From Peptostreptococcus anaerobius VPI 4330 = DSM 2949 (lineage in GTDB: Bacteria > Bacillota > Clostridia > Peptostreptococcales > Peptostreptococcaceae): a stretch of 64,000 bases of DNA. Position 1 is the stretch's first letter; each line of letters starts with the position of its first letter. The notes beneath the pieces are model-generated. The model made no database searches, had not been told where the DNA came from, and saw only the letters and a program-made list of their open reading frames with translations. The position numbers and the translations under genes are program-made. Below, in pieces: positions 36,347 to 45,147 of the stretch. Where the stretch lies: the NCBI RefSeq assembly GCF_000381525.1, contig NZ_KB906609.1:23340-87339 (forward strand). The letters are read 5' to 3'.

Positions 36347-36847
36347 ATGGCAGGCTTAAAGGATAGAATGGGGAAGTTGAGAAACTGGATGGTAATAGAC
36401 GAGGATAATTCAGAAGAAGAATACGATGCATATGAAGAGTATGAAGATGGATATGATGAATATGATGAATCTGAAGAAGAATTCGAAGATGGCAGTGAAC
36501 AGGACTTTCCTTATAGTACAGGTATAGGAGCAAACAGGGTACCTGAATACAGCCATAACCAGATGAAGGTAGTTATTGTTGAACCTAAGGTATACGATGA
36601 TGCTGCACTTATAGCAGACCACCTAAAGCTTAGAAAGACAGTAATAGTTAATTTAGAAAGTATGACTCAGCAGTCAATTAAAAAGTCTATTTTTGACTTT
36701 ATGAATGGGGCTGTGTATGTGCTTGACGGAAGTATACAGAGAGTATCAAAGTCTATATTTATACTAGCGCCAAAGAATGTAGATGTTGATGCTAGCATAA
36801 AGAAAGAATTAGAGAGCAAGGCAATTTTCCCTTGGCAGAATAAGTAG
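36347..36847 (+). CDS. sepF: Cell division protein SepF
   Basis: Z-ring membrane-tether and bundling protein, 166 residues. The N-terminus AGLKDRMGKLRNWMV is an amphipathic membrane-targeting helix. A linker made largely of Glu, Asp and Tyr (about residues 20-60) follows, then the SepF core with VVIVEPKVYDDAALIADHL, TVIVNLESM and FDFMNGAVYVLDGSIQRV. ATG at 36347 is chosen because AGGAGG lies six bases upstream; the upstream ATG at 36317 would put ten extra residues before the membrane helix. With ftsA not seen in the division clusters here, SepF may be the main FtsZ anchor. Confidence 0.95.
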   Translation: MAGLKDRMGKLRNWMVIDEDNSEEEYDAYEEYEDGYDEYDESEEEFEDGSEQDFPYSTGIGANRVPEYSHNQMKVVIVEPKVYDDAALIADHLKLRKTVIVNLESMTQQSIKKSIFDFMNGAVYVLDGSIQRVSKSIFILAPKNVDVDASIKKELESKAIFPWQNK

Positions 36848-36856
36848 GAGTAAGAT

Positions 36857-37114
36857 ATGGAAACAATTAAGATAGCTTTAGTTTACCTTATGGAGTTCAT
36901 TTCTTGGGCTATTATCATCAAGGCTTTACTCTCTTGGTTTCCGGGTTCGATAGGATACAAGTTGTATGGATTTTTAGAAGATATAACATCTCCAGTTGAA
37001 GAACCTATTAGGAGGGTTATTTCTAGGTTTAATACAGGAACTATTGATTTTACACCATTAGTTGCTATATTGTTACTTGGATTTATAAAAAGAATGATAT
37101 ATATGTTCTTGTAG
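36857..37114 (+). CDS. YggT/YlmG-family membrane protein
   Basis: An 85-residue protein with two membrane segments, the first at about residues 5-28 and the second at about 62-82. The loop has the family pattern LSWFPGS, PVEEPIRRVI and the FTPLVAILLLGF segment. It lies nine bases after sepF and nine before the YlmH gene, the conserved Firmicute order. Its role is in division or envelope organisation; the mechanism is unknown. Confidence 0.92.
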   Translation: METIKIALVYLMEFISWAIIIKALLSWFPGSIGYKLYGFLEDITSPVEEPIRRVISRFNTGTIDFTPLVAILLLGFIKRMIYMFL

Positions 37115-37122
37115 GTGCTAAT

Positions 37123-37905
37123 ATGGACAAGCTAAAGCTTACAAATCATATAAAGGATGAAGAACTAAAGGTAAAAATGTATAGAGTAATCGACTCATGT
37201 AATAGCGTTTTGAAGTCGCATTCAATAAGGACAACAGAGTTTTTAAATCCATATGAAGTTAAAAACGCTGTTGCTATATTGAATACTGAGCCGGACTTGA
37301 AGTACAAGTTAGAAGGTGGTTATGATGGGGCTATAAGGTCTGTGATGCTGATATCCCAATACTATTGTGACTTGAGTGAAGAATCAAGTATCAGGTGTTT
37401 TCAGGTTAGCGGCAACTTCAAATTCAAGTCTGTGTCTCATAGGGATTACCTAGGGTCAATTTTGGGGCTAGGAATCAAAAGAGAAAAGTTGGGAGACATC
37501 CTAGTACATGAAGATTATTGCCAGATAATAGTTAGTTCCGATATGGGGGACTATGTTCTATATAATCTTGAGAGGGTTGCTAGGAATAGGGTCACTGTAA
37601 AAGAGATAGGGATTAGTGATATTATTCCTGTAGAAGATGAATTCGATATAAAGAATATCAGTGTGGCATCATTAAGGCTTGATGGTATTATTGCAGGAGT
37701 ATTTAACTTATCTAGGCAGGATGCATCTAAGTTTATAGGTGCTGAGTATGTAAGTGTCGATTATGAAAAAATAGACAATCCATCTAAACAAGTCGAAGAA
37801 AAATCGGTTATTTCCGTCAGAAAATGTGGAAAGTTTATCTTGGACGAGATTGGTGGTGTCAGCAAAAAAGGTAAAACCAGGCTAAAGATAAAGATATTTA
37901 AATAA
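37123..37905 (+). CDS. S4-domain RNA-binding protein YlmH
   Basis: A 260-residue protein with a YlmH N-terminal region (TTEFLNPYEVKNAVAIL, then SHRDYLGSILGLGIKREKLGD) and a C-terminal S4 RNA-binding domain (about residues 180-255: VASLRLDGIIAGVFNLSRQDAS). YlmH proteins bind the ribosome or tRNA and have been linked to ribosome rescue; the location in the sepF cluster is conserved across Firmicutes. It lies nine bases after the YlmG gene. A hairpin follows. Confidence 0.93.
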   Translation: MDKLKLTNHIKDEELKVKMYRVIDSCNSVLKSHSIRTTEFLNPYEVKNAVAILNTEPDLKYKLEGGYDGAIRSVMLISQYYCDLSEESSIRCFQVSGNFKFKSVSHRDYLGSILGLGIKREKLGDILVHEDYCQIIVSSDMGDYVLYNLERVARNRVTVKEIGISDIIPVEDEFDIKNISVASLRLDGIIAGVFNLSRQDASKFIGAEYVSVDYEKIDNPSKQVEEKSVISVRKCGKFILDEIGGVSKKGKTRLKIKIFK

Positions 37906-37922
37906 TTCTATACAGTGTATAG

Positions 37923-37959
37923 ATAAGAAGACATAAATGGATCTATGTGTCTATCTTAT
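37923..37959 (+). terminator. Possible terminator after the ylmH gene
   Basis: ATAAGAAGACA and TGTCTATCTTAT pair over about 11 bp with one bulge. The tail GTGTATATTTTATAA is only partly T-rich. Confidence 0.4.
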
Positions 37960-37992
37960 GTGTATATTTTATAAAGATAGGGAGTGGGACTA

Positions 37993-38640
37993 ATGATTAC
38001 ACCAGAAATAATAGAATCAAAAGAATTTAAAAAGGGATTTAGGGGCTATAATGAAGCTGAAGTTGATATATTTTTAGATGAGCTCAGAGATGATTTTGAA
38101 GCGACTCTAAAAGAAAATGAAGCTTTAAAGGAAAAGCTATCTATGTATAAGGACCAGGTTGGTAAGTATTCAAGCATTGAGGAAACTCTAAAAGAGACTC
38201 TTATAACAGCCCAGTCAGCTGCAGAAGATACTACAAATGCCGCTAACAAAAAAGCTAGAGTGATAGTTCAGGAAGCTGAATTACAGTCTAAGCAGATGAT
38301 AGACAAGGCCAACAACAAGGTTGTAGAGATAAGAAATGAATACGAATCACTAGTAAAGGAATTTAAGGTATTCAGAAACAAGTTCAAATCACTTTTAGAA
38401 GATGAAATGAAGAATGTTGATGATATATTTAATGATGTTGAAACAGATAGAGAAAACTTTAATCAGGTAAATTCTCCAGTTGCATATGAAAATTCAGGCA
38501 CAATGAGAATGTCTGTTTTAGAGGATGTACAGGAAGAAGAAGACAAGACTATATCTATGGCAGCAATAGATGAAGAGATAGTCACAGCAGAAGACCTAAA
38601 AGAAACAGGATCACCTGAAGATATATTTAATATAAAGTAA
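37993..38640 (+). CDS. divIVA: DivIVA-family cell division/polarity protein
   Basis: A 215-residue membrane-curvature-sensing scaffold. The N-terminal lipid-binding domain reads ITPEIIESKEFKKGFRGYNE, with the F and R residues of the family, followed by the AEVDIFLDELRDDFEA helix. A long coiled coil covers residues 30-150 or so. The C-terminal 60 residues are acidic. ATG at 37993 has GGGAG eight bases upstream; GTG at 37984 is inside that site. It closes the sepF cluster and immediately precedes ileS, the usual order. Confidence 0.94.
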   Translation: MITPEIIESKEFKKGFRGYNEAEVDIFLDELRDDFEATLKENEALKEKLSMYKDQVGKYSSIEETLKETLITAQSAAEDTTNAANKKARVIVQEAELQSKQMIDKANNKVVEIRNEYESLVKEFKVFRNKFKSLLEDEMKNVDDIFNDVETDRENFNQVNSPVAYENSGTMRMSVLEDVQEEEDKTISMAAIDEEIVTAEDLKETGSPEDIFNIK

Positions 38641-38678
38641 TTTTCTGAAAATTTATTTTATTTTCTGCAAAAAAAGTA

Positions 38679-38707
38679 TTGACCTTTTTTATGAAGTGCA
38701 ATATAAT
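38679..38707 (+). promoter_or_regulatory. Sigma-A promoter of the ileS T-box transcript
   Basis: TTGACC, a 17-base spacer and TATAAT, about 15-20 bases before the expected start of the T-box leader. Confidence 0.85.
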
Positions 38708-38724
38708 GATTAACATAGTAATTG

Positions 38725-38973
38725 AAGAACATAATGCATTGATGAAGACAGTAGGACTAGAATAGTTTTTAGCGAGTCGGGTATGGTGGGAGCCGATAAA
38801 TGATGTCTAGTTTGAAAATCACTTCTGAGCAGAAGGCTGAAAATGGAGTATATCCATTACTAGGTCGACCGTCTAGTCACGATATAGACTAATTGAGAGT
38901 CCAGGATTTTCCTGGGAACTTGGGTGGTAACGCGATTTTCTCGTCCCTTGCATATGCATAGGACGAGTTTTTT
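38725..38973 (+). promoter_or_regulatory. Isoleucine T-box leader of ileS
   Basis: An RNA element that reads uncharged tRNA-Ile and lets transcription continue into ileS. The stem I region starts at about 38755; the specifier bulge GAAAATCACTTCTGAG contains the ATC isoleucine codon at 38818-38820. The T-box sequence GGGTGGTAACGCG is at about 38922-38934. The terminator is CTCGTCC (38940-38946) pairing with GGACGAG (38961-38967), followed by six T residues. The specifier matches the aminoacyl-tRNA synthetase gene downstream. Confidence 0.93.
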
Positions 38974-39044
38974 ATTTGCAATTATACTATTACTCGTTAC
39001 ACCAAAAAAGAAATTAAGAGTATTAAAATATAAGGAGGAAGACT

Positions 39045-42000
39045 ATGGAAAAGAAGAGTGTTTTTGAACCATTACTTGACTGCACTGTTGCAGAGGCAGA
39101 AGAAGTAACTCTTAAAAGATGGACAGAAGACAGGATACTTGACAAGGTACTAGAAAAGGGTAAAAATGATCCAACATATGTATTTTTTGAAGGACCACCA
39201 ACAGCCAATGGTAACCCTGGTATCCACCACGTTATATCTAGAACATTAAAGGACTGGGTATGTCGTTACAAAACAATGAGTGGCTACAAGGTTCCTAGAA
39301 AGGCTGGTTGGGATACTCACGGTCTACCAGTTGAGCTACAGGTAGAAAAGCAGTTAGGCCTATCAGATAAGAAGGCTATAGAAGATTACGGTGTAGAAGA
39401 TTTCTGTCAGAAGTGTAGAGACTCTGTATTCTCTTACGAAAGAGAATGGAGAAAGATGACAGAGAGAATGGCATATTCAGTTGACCTAGATGACCCATAC
39501 ATCACTCTAGACAACAATTATATAGAAACACTTTGGTGGATACTAGACAAGTTCAACAAGGAAGGACTACTATACGAGGGTCACAAGATCCTACCATACT
39601 GTCCTAGATGTGGAACAGGTCTTGCATCACACGAAGTTGCCCAGGGATACAAGGAAATCAAGTCAAACACACTTGTTGCCAAGTTTAAGAAGAAGGGTAC
39701 AGAAAACGAGTACTTCCTAGCTTGGACAACAACTCCTTGGACTCTACCATCAAACGTAGCCCTTACTGTTAATGCAGAAGTAGACTATGTAAAAGTTCAG
39801 GTTGAAGATGAAGTATACTATCTTGCAAAAGACCTACTTGACAAGCATCTAGGAGATAAGGAATACACTGTTCTTGAAACTCTAAAGGGTAAAGACCTAG
39901 AATACCAGGAATACGAACAGTTGATGCCGTTCGTAAATGTAGAAGAAAAGGCGTTTTTCGTTACTTGTGGCGAATATGTAACTACAACTGATGGTACTGG
40001 TATAGTACACTCAGCACCAGCCTTTGGTGAAGACGACTACAATATGGGTAGAAAATACTCACTTCCATTTGTACAGCCTGTTGACTCAGAAGGTAAGTTC
40101 ACTACAACTCCTTGGGAAGGTAAGTTTGTAATGGAAGAAGGCCTAGATGTTGAAATCATAAAGTGGCTTGCAGCAGAGAACAAACTATTCTCTAAGATAA
40201 AGGTAGAACACAACTATCCACACTGCTGGAGATGTGGTACACCTCTTGTATACTATGCCAACCCAGGCTGGTATATAGAAATGACTAAGTTAAAAGACAA
40301 GCTAATAGAAAATAACAACGGTGTAAACTGGTATCCAGAATTCGTCGGTCAGGGAAGATTTGGTAACTGGCTAGAAGAACTAAAGGACTGGGCTATATCA
40401 AGAACTAGATATTGGGGAACTCCACTGCCAGTATGGAAGTGTGAAGACTGTGGTTGCAAGACTACAGTAGGATCTAGACAGGAACTAGCTGAATTAGCTA
40501 TTGAAGATGTTGATCCAGAAACAATAGAACTACACAGACCTTACATAGATGAAGTACACCTTAAGTGCCCAGATTGTGGCAAGCCAATGACTAGGGTTCC
40601 AGAAGTTATAGACTGTTGGTTTGACTCAGGAGCAATGCCTTTCGCTCAGTGGCATTATCCGTTTGAGCACAAGGAAGACTTTGACCAGTTATTCCCAGCT
40701 GACTATATCTGTGAGGGTATAGACCAGACTAGAGGATGGTTCTACTCATTACTTGCTGTATCTACATTCGTAACAGGCAAGGCTCCATATAAGAACGTCC
40801 TAGTAACTGACCTAGTCCTAGACAAGAACGGTAAGAAGATGTCCAAGTCAAAGGGTAACACAATCAACCCATTTGAAATGTTTGACAAGTACGGTGTAGA
40901 TGCCCTAAGATGGTACCTACTATACGTATCACCACCATGGACACCAATCAGGTTTGACGAAGACGGCCTAAAGGAAATAGTATCTAAGTTTGTTGGTACC
41001 CTAAAGAACACATACACATTCTTTACACTATATGCCAACACAGATGGCATCCATCCAAACGACTTCTTTGTAGACTACAAGGATAGACCAGAACTAGACA
41101 GATGGATCCTATCTAAGTTCAACAACCTAAAGGCAGAAGTAGAAGAAAACCTTGAAATATTTGAAGTCAACAAGACTATAAGAAGAATGACTGAATTCCT
41201 AAATGATGACCTATCTAACTGGTACATCAGAAGGTCAAGAAGAAGATTCTGGGGAACAGAACTTACTCAGGACAAGAAGTCAGTATACAATACAACATAC
41301 GAAGTCCTAACAGAATTCTGTAAGTTGATAGCTCCATTTGCACCATACCTATCAGAAGAAATGTATAGGAACTTGACTGGAGAATACTCAGTACACTGTG
41401 CTGATTACCCAAGAGCAAATAAGGACCTTATAGACCTTGACCTTGAAAAGAAGATGGACCTATCTAGAGACCTAGTAACACTTGGTAGAGCAGCTAGAGA
41501 AAACTCTAAGATCAAGGTAAGACAGCCAATAGCTGAAGTATTGATAGATGGTAAGTTTGAAGAGCTACTAGGAGACCTAGTTGAGTTAATCAAGGAAGAA
41601 CTAAACGTTAAGAAGGTTCACTTTGTACAGGACCTAGGAGTATACATGAACTTCAATCTAAAGCCAAACTTCAAGGTACTTGGACCAAAGCTAGGAAAGA
41701 ATGTAAACGAATTTGGTAAGGTATTAAGAGGTCTAGAGGCCCATGAAGTAGTAGCCAAGCTTGAAGCAGGTGAGTCAATGACAGTTGAAGTTGCAGGAGC
41801 AGATTTTGAATTTACTAAGGAAGAAGTCCTAGTTAATATAGAGTCTAAGCCAGGCTTTAACGTAGCTATGGAAAACAACCTATTCGCTATCCTTGATACA
41901 ACTCTTACAGATGACCTAGTAAAGGAAGGTCTTGCAAGAGAGTTTATCTCTAAGGTACAGCAGATGAGAAAGGCAAGTGGATTTGAAGTTCTTGACAATA

Positions 42001-42170
42001 TCAATATCTACTTTAATGGAGATGACGAGGTTGCAGGAGCAGTAGCAGACTTTGAGGACTATATCAAGTCTGAGACACTTTCAGTAGCTATATCTAGGGT
42101 TGAAGATGCAGACCTAGAAAACCAGAACCTAAATGACCACGAAACAGGTATGAAGGTTGAGAGAGTATAG
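39045..42170 (+). CDS. ileS: Isoleucyl-tRNA synthetase, type 2
   Basis: Charges tRNA-Ile with isoleucine. The 1,041-residue protein is longer than the common bacterial type 1 (about 920-940). It has the altered HIGH motif ANGNPGIHHVI, the GWDTHGLPVELQVEK signature and KMSKSKGN at the second ATP site. A CP1 editing region lies at about residues 180-390. The zinc motifs include CEDCGCK and CPDC. The length and the motif form fit the IleRS2 group, which shares features with eukaryotic enzymes and is known for low mupirocin sensitivity. Transcription is controlled by the upstream T-box. Confidence 0.97.
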   Translation: MEKKSVFEPLLDCTVAEAEEVTLKRWTEDRILDKVLEKGKNDPTYVFFEGPPTANGNPGIHHVISRTLKDWVCRYKTMSGYKVPRKAGWDTHGLPVELQVEKQLGLSDKKAIEDYGVEDFCQKCRDSVFSYEREWRKMTERMAYSVDLDDPYITLDNNYIETLWWILDKFNKEGLLYEGHKILPYCPRCGTGLASHEVAQGYKEIKSNTLVAKFKKKGTENEYFLAWTTTPWTLPSNVALTVNAEVDYVKVQVEDEVYYLAKDLLDKHLGDKEYTVLETLKGKDLEYQEYEQLMPFVNVEEKAFFVTCGEYVTTTDGTGIVHSAPAFGEDDYNMGRKYSLPFVQPVDSEGKFTTTPWEGKFVMEEGLDVEIIKWLAAENKLFSKIKVEHNYPHCWRCGTPLVYYANPGWYIEMTKLKDKLIENNNGVNWYPEFVGQGRFGNWLEELKDWAISRTRYWGTPLPVWKCEDCGCKTTVGSRQELAELAIEDVDPETIELHRPYIDEVHLKCPDCGKPMTRVPEVIDCWFDSGAMPFAQWHYPFEHKEDFDQLFPADYICEGIDQTRGWFYSLLAVSTFVTGKAPYKNVLVTDLVLDKNGKKMSKSKGNTINPFEMFDKYGVDALRWYLLYVSPPWTPIRFDEDGLKEIVSKFVGTLKNTYTFFTLYANTDGIHPNDFFVDYKDRPELDRWILSKFNNLKAEVEENLEIFEVNKTIRRMTEFLNDDLSNWYIRRSRRRFWGTELTQDKKSVYNTTYEVLTEFCKLIAPFAPYLSEEMYRNLTGEYSVHCADYPRANKDLIDLDLEKKMDLSRDLVTLGRAARENSKIKVRQPIAEVLIDGKFEELLGDLVELIKEELNVKKVHFVQDLGVYMNFNLKPNFKVLGPKLGKNVNEFGKVLRGLEAHEVVAKLEAGESMTVEVAGADFEFTKEEVLVNIESKPGFNVAMENNLFAILDTTLTDDLVKEGLAREFISKVQQMRKASGFEVLDNINIYFNGDDEVAGAVADFEDYIKSETLSVAISRVEDADLENQNLNDHETGMKVERV

Positions 42171-42209
42171 TCTTTAAGAGTGTATGCCTTGACATAAGTT
42201 AATAATTTT

Positions 42210-42246
42210 GTCCCCTTAAATCATTGTATTTGAGGGGACTTTTTAT
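42210..42246 (+). terminator. Terminator after ileS
   Basis: A 12-bp stem (GTCCCCTTAAAT with ATTTGAGGGGAC, one wobble pair) with a six-base loop, followed by TTTTTATTT. Confidence 0.93.
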
Positions 42247-42303
42247 TTGTTTTACATTATGATATAATAATGTTTAATATTAAAAATATGAGGGGGATAA
42301 TCT

Positions 42304-42792
42304 ATGATTACAAAAGCTACAATGGCAGACCTATCGAGTATAATGGATATTTATTCTTATGCAAGAGAATTTATGAAGACCAACTCAAATCCTCACCAGT
42401 GGGGAGATAATAGGCCCAGCAAGAAAAGGATAGTAGAAGATATAAGCAGTGGCAACTCCTATGTGATAATGGAAAATGAAAAGGTGTGTGGAGTCTTTGT
42501 ATTTATAGTTGGAGAAGACCCTACCTACAAGGTGATTGAAGACGGAAGATGGCCTAATGAAGCAAAATATGGGACTATACACAGGATAGCCTCAAATGGT
42601 AAGGTCAAGGGAGTATTCAATAAGTGCATAGAGTATTGTAGTAGTAAATGTGATAATATAAGAATAGACACCCATAAGGATAATAAGATTATGATTAATC
42701 TAATAGAAAAAGCAGGTTTTGAGAGATGTGGTACAATCTATGTAGATGATGGTACACCTAGGATTGCCTACCAAAAGACAAATCCCAGGTAG
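42304..42792 (+). CDS. GNAT-family N-acetyltransferase
   Basis: A 162-residue protein that would transfer an acetyl group from acetyl-CoA; the acceptor is unknown. It starts ITKATMADLSSIMDIYSYAR, a typical GNAT first strand and helix. VCGVFVFIVGEDPTY is the beta-bulge region and IHRIASNGKVKGVF the acetyl-CoA-binding turn, with GKVKG in place of the Q/RxxGxG/A loop. NLIEKAGFERCGTIYVDDG is the last conserved stretch. GAGGGGG lies before the ATG, and TGATATAAT at 42260 may be its promoter. It converges with the phosphatase gene. Confidence 0.85.
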   Translation: MITKATMADLSSIMDIYSYAREFMKTNSNPHQWGDNRPSKKRIVEDISSGNSYVIMENEKVCGVFVFIVGEDPTYKVIEDGRWPNEAKYGTIHRIASNGKVKGVFNKCIEYCSSKCDNIRIDTHKDNKIMINLIEKAGFERCGTIYVDDGTPRIAYQKTNPR

Positions 42793-42809
42793 ATTTTTTC
42801 TTATTTATC

Positions 42810-43274
42810 CTACAATTCTCTTTTGATTTTTTCCATCAATATGTTGCAACATTCATGGATATCATCATAGGTATCATCAAAGTTACCTGTATACCAAGGG
42901 TCAGCTATATCCCTTGGATGATCTGTCAAATCCATAAACTTGATTACCTTTTCTGGGTCATAGCTACCGAATTCATCAACTATATAGTTCATATTGTTTT
43001 GGTCCATAGTGAATATATAGTCAAATTCCTCAAAGTCGGACTTCTTAAGTTTAGTTGAGTAGATACCCTCAGTAGATATTCCAAACTCAGCCAGCTTGTC
43101 CCTAGTAGCATAGTATACAGGTTCACCGATAGATTCATATGATGTTGCAGCTGAATCTATAAAGATCCTGTCAGACAGCCCTTCCTCCTTGACCATATGG
43201 CGAAATAAGGCCTCAGCCATAGTAGACCTACATATATTACCGTGACATACAAACATTATTTTGATTTTATTCAT
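42810..43274 (-). CDS. Low-molecular-weight protein tyrosine phosphatase
   Basis: A 154-residue phosphatase. The CX5R loop is in VCHGNICRSTMAEALF (about residues 9-24) and the general-acid aspartate in IADPWYTGNFDDTYDDI near the C-terminus. Both catalytic elements are present. AAGGAG lies before the start on the minus strand. It is the only minus-strand gene in the central part of the window, and it converges with the GNAT gene. No tyrosine kinase gene is near, so the substrate is unknown. Confidence 0.94.
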   Translation of the reverse strand: MNKIKIMFVCHGNICRSTMAEALFRHMVKEEGLSDRIFIDSAATSYESIGEPVYYATRDKLAEFGISTEGIYSTKLKKSDFEEFDYIFTMDQNNMNYIVDEFGSYDPEKVIKFMDLTDHPRDIADPWYTGNFDDTYDDIHECCNILMEKIKREL

Positions 43275-43657
43275 ATTATTCTCCTTTTTTTATTTGCATC
43301 GTATTACAAGGGAGACCTAGAGTCTTTTGTAATATCTGAACCATTGTTTATATTTTTATCGGATATATCATTAAGGAATATTTTCCGTTTTCTATATTCT
43401 CAATTTATATTATACCTTAAATTTAACAACCTTACTACTATTTGCTTGATTTTAGGAAGAGGATGGATATATATATTAAGAGCAGTATAATAATTGGGAG
43501 ATAGTTGTAATAAAAAGTCCACAAAAACTTAATTTTCTCTTATATTGTCATACAATTGTTATTTTGAAAAGGGGCAAGTATGAGACCTAATACGTTGACC
43601 TGTCAGCAGAATTGTTCTATAATATAAATTAGTGTACTATGCAAAAAGGAGTGTATT
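43275..43657. other. Divergent intergenic region between the phosphatase gene and xseA
   Basis: A 383-base AT-rich interval between divergent genes. Apart from the ribosome-binding sites and the xseA promoter at 43595-43623 I see no RNA gene, repeat or convincing small gene. A minus-strand promoter for the phosphatase gene must lie near 43290-43400 but is not clear. Confidence 0.6.
43595..43623 (+). promoter_or_regulatory. Sigma-A promoter of the xseA operon
   Basis: TTGACC, a 17-base spacer and TATAAT, 34 bases before xseA. It probably drives xseA through tlyA and perhaps recN. Confidence 0.85.
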
Positions 43658-44857
43658 ATGAAGCTAAGACCATTGGAAGTATCAGAGTTAAATTCATATA
43701 TTAAGAAGTTGATAGCGGACGAACCTATACTTGGCAATGTCATGGTAAAGGGAGAGGTTTCAAACTTTAAAATACACTCATCAGGTAATGTATACCTGTC
43801 TTTAAAGGACAAGGATTCAAAGGTCAACTGTATCATCTTAAGGCGTAACTTTGCCCAAGATATGGTGATCAAGGACGGAACTAAGATTATAGCATCGGGA
43901 AGTGTAAGGGTCTATGAAAGAGACGGTGCCTACCAACTATATATCAATAGTGTAGAGGTTGAGGGCATGGGTAATCTTTACTACCAGTACCTACAGATGA
44001 AGGAGAGACTGGAAAAGGAAGGCCTATTCAGTCCTATGCACAAGAAAAAGATACCTAGGTTTCCAAAGGTCATAGGTGTTATAACATCGCCTACAGGGGC
44101 TGTTATAAGAGATATCATAAATGTCGTCTCGAGAAGGTATCCTAGAGTTGAAATCAAGCTATTTCCGGTCTTGGTACAAGGTGAGAGGTCTGAAGAGTCT
44201 TTGATAAGGGCCCTGGACTTTTTCAATAGAAGAGATGATATAGATACTATCATTATTGGTAGGGGTGGTGGATCTTTGGAGGAGTTATGGTCCTTTAATA
44301 GCGAGGCTCTTGCTAGGAAGATATTCGATTCAAAGATACCTATTATATCTGCTGTTGGCCATGAGACTGACTATACAATATGCGATTTTGTTGCTGACCT
44401 CAGGGCACCGACTCCATCTTCTGCGGCTGAACTTGCCACACCAGACCTAAAGGACTTGTTAGCAAGTCAAGATATATTGGTCAAGCGTATGTCAAGGGCT
44501 GTTTCTAACAAGATAGAAATTGAAAGGCAGAAAGTGTCAAGAAGCATAGAAAAGACTCATACAATAGTTCAAAAGGACATGATTGATATGAGTTATGTAA
44601 GGCTTGACAGGATCCAGGAGAGGATGGCAGCTTCTGTAGATAGGAGAATGGTTGACTACAAGAACAAGCTGAGCCTTATAGGTGTGTCTATGGGTAACCT
44701 AAACCCATTCTCCGTAATGGACAGGGGCTATTCAGTCGTTGAATCGAGCGGTGGCCTGGTGCAAAAGACCACAGATGTTGAGCTTGGAGAAGATATAGAT
44801 ATATTGCTGAGTGATGGCAGTTTAAGGTGCCAGGTAAAGGAGAAGATATGCAGATAG
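43658..44857 (+). CDS. xseA: Exodeoxyribonuclease VII large subunit
   Basis: Large subunit of a single-strand exonuclease used in repair. The 399-residue protein has an N-terminal OB-fold ([20 protein letters not shown]) and the nuclease core with [35 protein letters not shown] and [21 protein letters not shown] coiled coil follows at about residues 265-350. The C-terminal DRGYSVV segment is typical. The stop overlaps xseB by ten bases. Confidence 0.97.
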   Translation: MKLRPLEVSELNSYIKKLIADEPILGNVMVKGEVSNFKIHSSGNVYLSLKDKDSKVNCIILRRNFAQDMVIKDGTKIIASGSVRVYERDGAYQLYINSVEVEGMGNLYYQYLQMKERLEKEGLFSPMHKKKIPRFPKVIGVITSPTGAVIRDIINVVSRRYPRVEIKLFPVLVQGERSEESLIRALDFFNRRDDIDTIIIGRGGGSLEELWSFNSEALARKIFDSKIPIISAVGHETDYTICDFVADLRAPTPSSAAELATPDLKDLLASQDILVKRMSRAVSNKIEIERQKVSRSIEKTHTIVQKDMIDMSYVRLDRIQERMAASVDRRMVDYKNKLSLIGVSMGNLNPFSVMDRGYSVVESSGGLVQKTTDVELGEDIDILLSDGSLRCQVKEKICR

Positions 44858-45147
44858 AAAAATCTACTGACGATAAAAATATAAATATGGATCCACTAGC
44901 AAGTGATGTACAAAGAGGTGACGGACAAGCTGGGCAAGTGGAGGAGCTTTCATACGAAGAAGCATTTTCTAAGATGGAAGACATTTTAAGTAAATTAGAA
45001 GCAGGTAATATAAAACTTGACCAGTCTTTAGACCTCTATGAAGAGGGTATAAAACTTTATAAGCATTGCAATAAAATACTTAATGAAGCAGAGCTAAAGG
45101 TGACCAAGTTTAACAGCTTGCAAGGGGAAGAAGGTGTGGACCTTTAA
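44848..45147 (+). CDS. xseB: Exodeoxyribonuclease VII small subunit
   Basis: A 99-residue partner of XseA. The conserved C-terminal region is [20 protein letters not shown], then [18 protein letters not shown]. The first 30 residues are a hydrophilic extension not found in the usual 70-80-residue protein. ATG at 44848 is preferred over GTG at 44827 because AAAGGAG lies five bases upstream. It overlaps xseA by ten bases and its stop TAATG shares bases with the ispA start, so the three are translated together. Confidence 0.93.
   Translation: MQIEKSTDDKNINMDPLASDVQRGDGQAGQVEELSYEEAFSKMEDILSKLEAGNIKLDQSLDLYEEGIKLYKHCNKILNEAELKVTKFNSLQGEEGVDL

Noticed and set aside
38641..39044. A second small RNA or leader peptide in the ileS leader
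   Set aside because: The whole segment is explained by the promoter and the T-box.
42855..43490. Plus-strand open frames opposite and beyond the phosphatase gene
   Set aside because: The first is antisense to a gene with clear catalytic motifs; the second (82 codons) has no ribosome-binding site and runs through the phosphatase leader.
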